NCBI GenBank assembly: GCA_003695605.1
Contig: RFIK01000206.1
Coordinates: 1-5,290 of the forward strand
Length of the DNA stretch: 5,290 nt
Reading direction: 5' to 3'
DNA from: Chlorobiota bacterium
GTDB lineage: Bacteria > Bacteroidota > Ignavibacteria > Kapaibacteriales > NICIL-2
Positions within the stretch are counted from its first letter, which is position 1, and every line of letters starts with the position of its first letter. The notes below the pieces were generated by a model. The model was not told the DNA's origin and searched no databases. It was given only the letters and a program-made list of their open reading frames with translations. Position numbers and translations under genes: made by a program. This document shows positions 1 to 5,290 of the stretch, piece by piece.

Positions 1-1
1 C

Positions 2-1300
2 GAAGCAATGCTGCTTTCTCTCTATGACCATGCCTGCTTTGTTCTGGGACATCTCGAATGGTCAGAGGGCATGCGCGGCAATCACTATTTGGCGTGCATC
101 GCCGGACTATCAGTCGCAGCAGCATATTTCCCTGCCTGTCGATGGACAGCACAACTCCGCCGCTGGTGCGCTGAGCAGCTCCGCATAGAAGCGCGCTACC
201 AATTTCTCCCGGATGGCGGAAACTTCGAAGCTTCGATAGCATACCACCGCTTCAGTGCAGAAATGCTCGGCTGGGCAACATGGTTTTTGAACCGGACACC
301 GGAGGGACACAACATTCTCGGACGCGACAGGGAGTTCTGGCTCCTGCTCGAACGTATCACCACGTTTACCGAACAAACCACCTACCGGAGCGGCGTCGCA
401 CCGCAAATTGGCGACAATGATAGCGGACGATTTGTATCGTTCCTCCCACTCGCTGACGATGCAGAATCGTATGGTACATGGCATGCCGATCCTCATCCTT
501 ACCTTTCGCAGCGGAACCACCGTGAGACATGCGCATTGTTACGTGCAGTCTGTCGGAACGAAGAGCACATCCTCGATGCACTCTTTGATGATCAAACTCA
601 GCACCGGCAAGCGTGCTTTTATGCGCACACGTTCGGGGTGGCAGTCCTCCGCAACGCGGAAGCGGAAGTGTTTCTCCGCGCTGGATCGATTGGACAGCGC
701 GGGAAAGGAGGGCATGCCCACAACGACCAACTGTCCATCACGCTGGCACTTGATGGTCAGGAGGTAATTGCCGATCCAGGAACGGGCATATACCTTGCCC
801 AGCCGGCGATGCGGAATCGCTTTCGTTCGACACGAATGCACAGCACGCTGGCACTCGATAGCGTCGAGCAAGAAACTTGGTGCGAAGGTGGAGGCGAGGC
901 ACTCTTCTGGCTGACCAGTGATCGCGCTCACGCACGTATCGTCGCCGCAACTGAACGCCTCATCATTGCAGAACACACTGCATGGCATCTACCGCATCGG
1001 CGCGTTGTCCGACTAGAGGATGGTACGCTTGTCATCGAGGATTTCTTTGCTGCACCAAGCGAAGCGACAATTTGGTTTCACCTCCATCCACACGTGCGCG
1101 CCGATAGAACCGGCGAAGGGGTACGTCTTGAAATGCCACAGGCACACGCGATTCTCACAGCCTCTGGTGGAGCGACGATTATGCTCGAAGAAAGCCTCTA
1201 TAGCCACTCCTACGGTGTGTGGACTCCGACGCGAGCAATCGCGATTCAGCCCTCTGGTACGCGCACGCAGGTCACCATCCGCTGGCAGTTGCGCTCGTAA
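2..1300 (+). CDS. Heparinase II/III family polysaccharide lyase, 5'-partial
   Basis: This is the C-terminal part of a heparinase II/III-like protein, a family that cleaves uronic-acid polysaccharides by beta-elimination. The frame is open to the window edge. The first ATG is at 8, but the family normally has one to two hundred more residues of alpha/alpha-toroid before this point, so I treat the gene as cut rather than starting there. Numbered from that ATG, the visible toroid has GNHYL at 24-28 and GGNFEASIAYHRF at 70-82 (the conserved E, Y and H), then QIGDNDSGR at 133-141. The beta-sandwich half carries GKGGHAHNDQL at 232-242, ADPGTGIY at 255-262 and RNRFRST at 269-275. These are the diagnostic blocks of the family. 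The usual HNT after the RST block reads HST here (278-280). Any signal peptide would be outside the window. A polysaccharide flippase follows 27 bases later, which fits a role in trimming or degrading an exopolysaccharide. The substrate cannot be told from sequence. Confidence 0.9.
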   Translation, partial: EAMLLSLYDHACFVLGHLEWSEGMRGNHYLACIAGLSVAAAYFPACRWTAQLRRWCAEQLRIEARYQFLPDGGNFEASIAYHRFSAEMLGWATWFLNRTPEGHNILGRDREFWLLLERITTFTEQTTYRSGVAPQIGDNDSGRFVSFLPLADDAESYGTWHADPHPYLSQRNHRETCALLRAVCRNEEHILDALFDDQTQHRQACFYAHTFGVAVLRNAEAEVFLRAGSIGQRGKGGHAHNDQLSITLALDGQEVIADPGTGIYLAQPAMRNRFRSTRMHSTLALDSVEQETWCEGGGEALFWLTSDRAHARIVAATERLIIAEHTAWHLPHRRVVRLEDGTLVIEDFFAAPSEATIWFHLHPHVRADRTGEGVRLEMPQAHAILTASGGATIMLEESLYSHSYGVWTPTRAIAIQPSGTRTQVTIRWQLRS

Positions 1301-1327
1301 CTTTGTACAGTACGTGATGGGTTGCCG

Positions 1328-2653
1328 ATGCAGCTTCGCAAGCACCTTCGATTGCTCTCTTGGACTGCTGCCGATAAGCTTCTCTTCGTCGGGTACGGTG
1401 GAGTTACCTGGCTTCAGATCCGTGCACTCGCGCCCGAGGAGTATGGCTTAGCCGCCCAGCTTCTGACATTGCAGGCGTGGATTGCGATTGTGGCTGAAGG
1501 TTCTGCGCTGCAAGGCATCATTCAGTACGGACAGGACCGCCGCGAGCGTGGGCGTGCGAACGCGCTCGCGTTGATGTTGCACACCGTGATGACACTCGGT
1601 ATTGCTGCAGCAATTGCGCTCGCACGTGAGCCGTTGAGTAATGCGTTCAACGAACCTCGGTTCCGGAGTGTTGCGGTGCTACTTGTGCTGTACTGTGCAC
1701 TCGGCATCCCACGTTCGTTTGCACTCAAGTTGCTCCAACGTGACCTTCGAGTTCGCGATGTTTTCGTCACGAATGCAGCATGGCTTGGGACGTGTACGGT
1801 ACTCACAGGGATTTTCCTCCTGCGTGGCTGGCTTGCGACGTTCGAGGATTTCGCACTCATTGCATGCAGCGGCATGGCTGTTGGATCGCTGGTGGGCATT
1901 GTCTTAGGTCGGGACCTTCTTGAACTTTCGCTCGGAGGTAAGCTCCCAGCCCGCTCAGTTGTGGGATTTAGCCTTCCCCAAGCGTTCATGATGGCTATGG
2001 CAACGAGTATTCGCCAGCTCGACATCTTCCTGGTGCAGCTTTTTTTCTCAACTCGTGCAGCGGGTGTGTACAATGCAGCTAAGATGCTCTACCGCGTCTT
2101 CGAGACAGGCGCCGATGCAGCGATGTGGCTGCTCTACCCGACCGCAGTCCAGCTCCTCCACCAGGAGCGTCGCGAGACGCTGCGAGCGCTCGTTGCAAAA
2201 GCACTCGTCCTGCAATGTATGATTGCACTCGGTGCAGTAGCACTTGCCGAGTTCGGTGGAACAGCACTCCTGGTGCGATTTCTGGGACTACGGTATCAAG
2301 AGACAGCAGCGATTTTCAACGTCATGGCACTTGGAGCGCTCGCTTTGCCGTTTCTGATGCTCCAATCGGTCCAATTAGCGCTCCATCGTGTCGAGCAGCT
2401 GCTGAGGATCACGACGATTGGCGTTGCCGCCGCGCTCACCGGTTATCTTCTCGCTGGAATGACCTCTGCGCTCTGGCTTGTCGGATCTGGTGTGGTAGCG
2501 TATGCGGTCGTCGTTGCACTGTTGCTTGTGCTCGCAGTCCGCAAGGAAGGATTGATCGCTGGTAGCGACATTCAACAAGCGATCGTCTCGCTCCGATCAA
2601 CAGTGACGCCCAACACTCTTCAACGGATTCTTTCGGCTAATACGGAGAAGTAG
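1328..2653 (+). CDS. Wzx/PST-type oligosaccharide flippase (MOP superfamily membrane protein)
   Basis: This is a 441-residue, very hydrophobic protein with roughly 12 or more membrane segments, the usual size of lipopolysaccharide/exopolysaccharide flippases. Family-like features are the N-terminal LAPEEYGLAAQ block (residues 34-44, the 'L.P.EYG' signature after the first membrane span) and RQLDIFLVQLFFSTRAAGVY (229-248), which matches the central 'D...lg......G.Y..A' repeat of the family. Proteins of this kind move undecaprenyl-linked sugar units across the inner membrane. I chose the ATG at 1328. An in-frame TTG at 1322 would add two residues and is less likely. Neither has a strong Shine-Dalgarno motif, only a weak GATGGG around 1316-1321. 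The gene lies 27 bases after the lyase and 2 bases before ftsX, so it is probably in the same transcript. A less specific label would be 'polysaccharide biosynthesis C-terminal/MATE-like transporter'. Confidence 0.85.
   Translation: MQLRKHLRLLSWTAADKLLFVGYGGVTWLQIRALAPEEYGLAAQLLTLQAWIAIVAEGSALQGIIQYGQDRRERGRANALALMLHTVMTLGIAAAIALAREPLSNAFNEPRFRSVAVLLVLYCALGIPRSFALKLLQRDLRVRDVFVTNAAWLGTCTVLTGIFLLRGWLATFEDFALIACSGMAVGSLVGIVLGRDLLELSLGGKLPARSVVGFSLPQAFMMAMATSIRQLDIFLVQLFFSTRAAGVYNAAKMLYRVFETGADAAMWLLYPTAVQLLHQERRETLRALVAKALVLQCMIALGAVALAEFGGTALLVRFLGLRYQETAAIFNVMALGALALPFLMLQSVQLALHRVEQLLRITTIGVAAALTGYLLAGMTSALWLVGSGVVAYAVVVALLLVLAVRKEGLIAGSDIQQAIVSLRSTVTPNTLQRILSANTEK
2644..2647 (+). promoter_or_regulatory. 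Ribosome binding site of the ftsX-like gene
   Basis: GGAG lies inside the last codons of the flippase gene, 8 bases before the ATG at 2656. It supports that start and implies that ribosomes finishing the flippase can pass directly to the next gene. Confidence 0.6.
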
Positions 2654-2655
2654 GA

Positions 2656-3492
2656 ATGGTTTCGTTTCGGTTTGCATGGCTTTTGGTGCGTCAGCGCCCA
2701 TGGCAATTCTTCCAGATCGCGCTCGGAGTCGCACTGCTCGTTCTTGCGGCACTTGCAGGGCTATCGTGGTATGCACAGCGCACGCAACTGCTCAGTGAAC
2801 AAAAAGCGGCGTTTACACTCCACCTTGTTCTTGCAAGTGAAATCAGCGATGCACAAGCACGGGCACTTGCGTCCGACCTGCGGTTACTGGCGCCATCACT
2901 TCTTGCGAGTGTGGAACTTCTCTCGGATACTGCGTGGATAGAGCGTTTCCAATCGCGCTACGGCATTGCACTCACTGAGCTGAGCGGTGAGCGCATTTTT
3001 CCGCTGGCACTCCGAGTCCGGTTTGTACCAGAGCAGATGACACAGGCTGCAGTCGCTGCGTTTATCGAGCAGTGTGCACAGGTAAGCGAGATACGCACCA
3101 TCAATTTCTCACCACGTATGCTGGCTTCGCTGGCTGAAGGAGAAAGCAATCTTCGGCAGCAATCGTTGATGCTCGGGCTGGGGTGGTTGCTTCTGGCGAC
3201 ACTTGGGCAACTGCTGCAGCTCCGGACGACGCTCCCGCTTCCCCGCCGTGACAGCCAGACACTTCTTCTGCTCGGTGCACCGCTTCGCTACCCACGGCGC
3301 GTGCGGATGCTCTTTGCGCTCATATCTGCACTGTGGGGAACGCTCATTGCAGCCGGTATTGCCAGCGGAGCATGGGCTCTCCACGTCCCGTACCTTGCCA
3401 CATATCAGAACATCGCAGTTCCTGCTGCAGTCGCTATATTGACCGCTGCTGGACTGGCATCTGCGCTTGGATGGCTTGTTGAGCCTGCGTGA
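2656..3492 (+). CDS. ftsX: FtsX-like cell-division membrane protein
   Basis: This 278-residue protein has the FtsX layout: a short cytoplasmic N-terminus, membrane span 1 (about 18-40), a periplasmic domain of about 125 residues (41-167), then spans 2 (168-187), 3 (217-240) and 4 (254-274), ending just after the last span. Within the periplasmic domain, IFPLALRVRF (114-123) corresponds to the 'NPLP.s..V' strand of FtsX, and VSEIRTINFSPRM (143-155) to its 'V..V.y....' segment. The loop between spans 2 and 3 contains LLLLGAPLRYPRRVRM (203-218), matching the 'LvGA....ir.P' region that contacts the ATPase FtsE. FtsX works with FtsE to activate peptidoglycan hydrolases at the septum. No ftsE is in the window. 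The periplasmic domain and the loop, which lacks the usual acidic 'EI' after the Arg, are divergent, so 'FtsX-like permease' is the safe name. The gene starts 2 bases after the flippase stop. Confidence 0.75.
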   Translation: MVSFRFAWLLVRQRPWQFFQIALGVALLVLAALAGLSWYAQRTQLLSEQKAAFTLHLVLASEISDAQARALASDLRLLAPSLLASVELLSDTAWIERFQSRYGIALTELSGERIFPLALRVRFVPEQMTQAAVAAFIEQCAQVSEIRTINFSPRMLASLAEGESNLRQQSLMLGLGWLLLATLGQLLQLRTTLPLPRRDSQTLLLLGAPLRYPRRVRMLFALISALWGTLIAAGIASGAWALHVPYLATYQNIAVPAAVAILTAAGLASALGWLVEPA

Positions 3493-3513
3493 AGTGATCC
3501 CTCGGTCGTGTAC
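3493..3513. other. 21-base convergent gap between the two operons
   Basis: The ftsX-like stop and the stop of the small secreted protein face each other across 21 bases. The only self-complementary element is a 4-bp stem with a wobble pair in GATCCCTCGGTC, and no T-tract follows it. No intrinsic terminator is visible for either direction, so termination probably relies on Rho or lies inside the opposing gene. Confidence 0.4.
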
Positions 3514-3948
3514 TTATCGCTTTTGTTGCATCTGCTGCTGCGTTTGCTGCGGCGATGCAGAGGCGTAGAGGGCTTGCTTGACTGCTTGGAAGCGTTCAGC
3601 TGCTGATCCCGGGATACTCGCCCGCTGGAAAAGCATCAGGAAATTGTTCGCTGTCAGCATGTTCATCTCGATGGTCAGCTCGTCGCTCTCGCTCTTTTTT
3701 TCCTTCTGCGCTTTTTGGGCAGCCTGAACGAAAACGTTCTTGACATCGAGGAATGCTTCCACCTCGCTGCCTTTGATTTCAACGGTGTTGAGCACATTGA
3801 TCGTGAAGAGCACATCGCCGAGCGTCATCTTGGGCTTCAAGATCGTGTTCTGGGGTGATGGCTGCTCGCCTTGCTGCTGTGCAATTGCCGTGATTGCAAC
3901 GGTCGCGGTTATGACCGCAATGCCGACAAGAGAGTGAATCAAACGCAT
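3514..3948 (-). CDS. Small secreted protein of unknown function with glutamine-rich tail
   Basis: I do not recognise this 144-residue protein. It begins with a clear Sec signal peptide: MRLIH, a hydrophobic stretch, then AIA followed by QQQ, with likely cleavage after residue 23. There is no cysteine at the junction, so it is not a lipoprotein, and the mature part has no membrane span. The mature chain of about 121 residues has a Gln/Pro-rich start (24-33), a segment that alternates like beta strands (TLGDVLFTINVLNTVEIKG, 42-60), a helical, charged stretch (61-90, with QKAQKEKKSESDE), more helix, and a tail PQQTQQQMQQKR. The ATG at 3948 is preferred because GAGG lies 6 bases upstream. An in-frame TTG at 3960 would place that motif inside the coding region. 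It follows the PorQ-like gene by 67 bases on the same strand. Signal peptide, coherent composition and ribosome site make it a real gene; its function is open. Confidence 0.75.
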   Translation of the reverse strand: MRLIHSLVGIAVITATVAITAIAQQQGEQPSPQNTILKPKMTLGDVLFTINVLNTVEIKGSEVEAFLDVKNVFVQAAQKAQKEKKSESDELTIEMNMLTANNFLMLFQRASIPGSAAERFQAVKQALYASASPQQTQQQMQQKR

Positions 3949-4015
3949 TGAAGACCTCAAACGTAGTGGGTAAAACAGTCAACAGATGAATCTGGCTCCT
4001 CAAATTTACTGCATT
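3949..4015 (-). other. 67-base spacer between the PorQ-like and small secreted protein genes
   Basis: This is the longest gene-free stretch in the window. Read on the minus strand it contains a short imperfect-loop palindrome (CAGAT-TC-ATCTG at 3983-3994) and two copies of TTTGAGG (at 4004-3998 and 3961-3955). The second copy serves as the ribosome site; the first has no start codon at a useful distance. The TTGACT at 3982-3977 resembles a -35 box but has no matching -10 box. The spacer could hold a promoter or a weak processing hairpin, but nothing is convincing. Confidence 0.3.
3955..3958 (-). promoter_or_regulatory. Ribosome binding site deciding the start of the small secreted protein
   Basis: On the minus strand GAGG is separated by 6 bases from the ATG at 3948-3946. 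It overlaps the alternative TTG start at 3960-3958, so the ATG is the better choice. Confidence 0.6.
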
Positions 4016-4975
4016 CTACTGGCCAGCAAGCAACCGATCGAGCGCAACGCCACACGAAATGCGATGGACTGCTGCTGGAGCACTCAAGGTCGTCAGCGTG
4101 TAGTCAAGTGTGAATCCAGGAAAGAGAAGGCCCGCACCAATTCCCATCCCCGTTAGGAATGAGGCAGTTGCCGACGATTGCGAGGAGCGAATGCCGTTAT
4201 CGTAGCCGACGCGAATCTGGAGCGCCGTCCCGATCGTCAGCTCGCCTCCGAGTGTGAAATTGCGGATTCGCTCCGCAAACGACATCCGCTCTTCCGCAAG
4301 GCGTGCAAGGTTGAAATTCACCAGCAACGGCAGCCCACGCAAGCGATGACTGACACCGATACGAACATCTGTCGGAAGCGAGGCGTCCTGCCCGTTCATG
4401 CGTGCAAGTTGAAAGCCAATGTATCGCACCGATGCGCCAATCGCAGTGCGGATTTTGGGAAGCTGGTACAGCAGCCCTACGCTTGCCATAAGTGCACTCG
4501 CTGCAGCGCGGTCAATGGTCGTTTGTACGTATCCAATCGTGATGCCGTAGTACGCGTTCGTATCGAATTGATTCGCATAGGAGAGTGCCAGCGATACACC
4601 GGCTGCACCGAACGTCCCGATCGTGTTGCCAAGCCCATCGGTGCGGGTAAATGTCCCGAAGCTTGTCACTGCAGCACTGGCGCCCATCCACCCGCTTCCA
4701 AGTCGTCGTGTGTACGCAGCCACACCCGAATTGATGTCGAGGACGTGTTTGGTGAACGTCACGGAAAGAGAGTTGTCCACGGTAGTGGGTATCGTAGCGG
4801 GATTGAACAGTTGAGCTGATGCATCGCCTGCATATGCAACGAACGCGCCGCCAAGACCAGCGGCACGTGCACTGTTCTCGGCACTACGGAGGAAATCAAA
4901 CGGTGTGAGTGTCTGCGCTGTCGCAAGTCCAGCGAACAACGCAGCCACGCATAACCAACGACCGAGCAGCATCAT
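4016..4975 (-). CDS. porQ: PorV/PorQ family outer-membrane protein, PorQ-like (type IX secretion)
   Basis: This 319-residue protein has a signal peptide (residues 1-20, LATA followed by QT) and a beta-barrel body of alternating strands rich in Gly, Tyr and Ser. The N-terminal block FDFLRSAENSARAAGLGGAF (26-45) and then GDASAQLFNPA (50-60, the conserved D and NPA) is the signature of the PorV/PorQ family. GTFTRTDGLGNTIGTFGAAG (107-126), LPTDVRIGVSH (200-210), RVGYDNGIR (255-263) and the ending LDYTLTT...HRIS (290-307) follow the PorQ pattern, and the length fits PorQ better than the longer PorV. PorQ sits in the outer membrane and takes part in surface delivery of type IX cargo. The start ATG at 4975 overlaps the thioesterase stop by four bases (ATGA). 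A second ATG follows immediately at 4972. A weak AAGAG (4986-4982) lies 6 bases upstream. A general PorV/PorQ paralogue unrelated to secretion is possible, since some FCB genomes carry many. Confidence 0.8.
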   Translation of the reverse strand: MMLLGRWLCVAALFAGLATAQTLTPFDFLRSAENSARAAGLGGAFVAYAGDASAQLFNPATIPTTVDNSLSVTFTKHVLDINSGVAAYTRRLGSGWMGASAAVTSFGTFTRTDGLGNTIGTFGAAGVSLALSYANQFDTNAYYGITIGYVQTTIDRAAASALMASVGLLYQLPKIRTAIGASVRYIGFQLARMNGQDASLPTDVRIGVSHRLRGLPLLVNFNLARLAEERMSFAERIRNFTLGGELTIGTALQIRVGYDNGIRSSQSSATASFLTGMGIGAGLLFPGFTLDYTLTTLSAPAAVHRISCGVALDRLLAGQ

Positions 4976-5289
4976 GTTTCACTCTTGGTGAGACGTTCAA
5001 TGAACCACGCGGGCGGACGTACTGCGCGCCGGTGTTCTTTGCTGACAAAGCTATGGATCGTGTAACCATCAGCGAGCACCACATCCGACCGGCAGATAGT
5101 GTACTCCAAGCGGAGCGTTGCTCCGTAGCGCGGCTGGTATGTTGTGACAATCGTCAGAACATCGTCATAGTACGCAGGTGCGTGGTAGCGGACATGCGCT
5201 TCGAGTACGGGAAGCAACAGCCCCTGCTCTTCGAGTTGGCGGTACGGCACACCAGCCTGGCGGAGAAGCTCGGTCCGACCGATCTCGAA
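4972..5289 (-). CDS. Hotdog-fold acyl-CoA thioesterase (YbgC/FadM-like, 4HBT), 5'-partial
   Basis: This is the C-terminal 105 residues of a 4-hydroxybenzoyl-CoA thioesterase-type protein, which hydrolyses acyl-CoA thioesters in the cytoplasm. The frame runs off the right edge, and the internal GTG at 5250 is not the start because family sequence continues upstream of it. In visible numbering, FEIGRTELLRQAG (1-13) matches the 'YFe.aR.e.lR..G' helix after the catalytic Asp. LPVLEAHVRYHAPAYYDDVL (26-45) is the central strand with the typical 'Y..Pa.yDD' turn. LADGYTIHSFVS (72-83) matches the 'a.G.T.H.fv' strand, and RPPAWFIERL (91-100) is the usual ending. Family members are about 130-140 residues, so some 25-35 are missing, including the catalytic Asp. 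The likely substrates are short or medium acyl-CoAs, but this cannot be told here. Its TGA overlaps the ATG of the PorQ-like gene, which suggests coupled translation. Confidence 0.88.
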   Translation of the reverse strand, partial: FEIGRTELLRQAGVPYRQLEEQGLLLPVLEAHVRYHAPAYYDDVLTIVTTYQPRYGATLRLEYTICRSDVVLADGYTIHSFVSKEHRRAVRPPAWFIERLTKSET

Positions 5290-5290
5290 A

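Noticed and set aside
1522..2073. 183-residue minus-strand open frame antisense to the flippase
   Set aside because: It is a Ser/Arg-rich shadow reading of the membrane-protein codons, with no recognisable domain.
1424..2231. GCACTCG heptamer recurring (1424, 1697, 2201, 2225, also 851 and 4494)
   Set aside because: The four copies in the flippase are all in frame as Ala-Leu codons (GCA CTC), so codon preference in a hydrophobic protein explains the recurrence better than a regulatory or uptake motif.
3520..3570. CTG/CTGC-rich stretch that looks like a short tandem repeat or hairpin
   Set aside because: It is the codon run for the Gln-rich tail of the small secreted protein. The only stem (GCATC/GATGC) is 5 bp with a long loop and is not a terminator.
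3954..3982. Possible promoter for the small secreted protein: TTGACT, and TACGTTTG resembling the Bacteroidota -7 element TAnnTTTG
   Set aside because: The TTGACT has TGAGGT rather than a -10 box 17 bases downstream. TACGTTTG overlaps the ribosome binding site, so a transcript starting just after it would lose that site. No TTTG lies at the expected upstream distance.
3779..4003. 74-residue frame on the minus strand overlapping the start of the small secreted protein
   Set aside because: It begins with TTG, is rich in Arg, Cys and His as expected of an out-of-frame reading, and overlaps a gene with a clear signal peptide and ribosome site.
4178..4819. 213-residue plus-strand open frame antisense to the PorQ-like gene
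   Set aside because: The composition is Arg/Cys/His-rich with no domain pattern, and the opposite strand encodes a protein with strong family motifs along its whole length.

Overview
The window most likely comes from a moderately GC-rich member of the Bacteroidota/Chlorobiota (FCB) lineage. The main clue is a PorV/PorQ-type outer-membrane barrel protein (4016-4975, minus), a family tied to the type IX secretion system of that group. Some starts have recognisable Shine-Dalgarno motifs (GGAG before ftsX, GAGG before the small secreted protein) and others do not. A finer placement, such as a Kapabacteria- or Ignavibacteria-like lineage, is only a guess.

Layout: two gene strings converge on a 21-base gap at 3493-3513. 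The plus-strand string reads heparinase II/III-like polysaccharide lyase (cut by the left edge, ends at 1300), then a multi-spanning Wzx/PST-type polysaccharide flippase (1328-2653), then an FtsX-like membrane protein (2656-3492). The gaps are 27 and 2 bases, so this looks like one operon. The first two genes suggest the tail of an exopolysaccharide or capsule locus: one moves lipid-linked glycan across the inner membrane and the other cleaves or trims an acidic polysaccharide. FtsX is normally a cell-division and peptidoglycan-hydrolase regulator, so it may simply be the next housekeeping gene.

The minus-strand string, read right to left, is a YbgC/FadM-like hotdog acyl-CoA thioesterase (cut by the right edge, stop at 4972-4974), a PorQ-like protein that starts inside the thioesterase stop (ATGA overlap), and, after 67 bases, a 144-residue secreted protein with a glutamine-rich tail that I do not recognise. 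The last two both carry signal peptides and are destined for the envelope.

No RNA genes, mobile elements, CRISPR arrays, large repeats or convincing intrinsic terminators are visible. Coding density is very high; the longest gene-free stretch is 67 bases. The window looks like ordinary chromosome with one uncharacterised secreted protein. I see no clear new multi-gene system.
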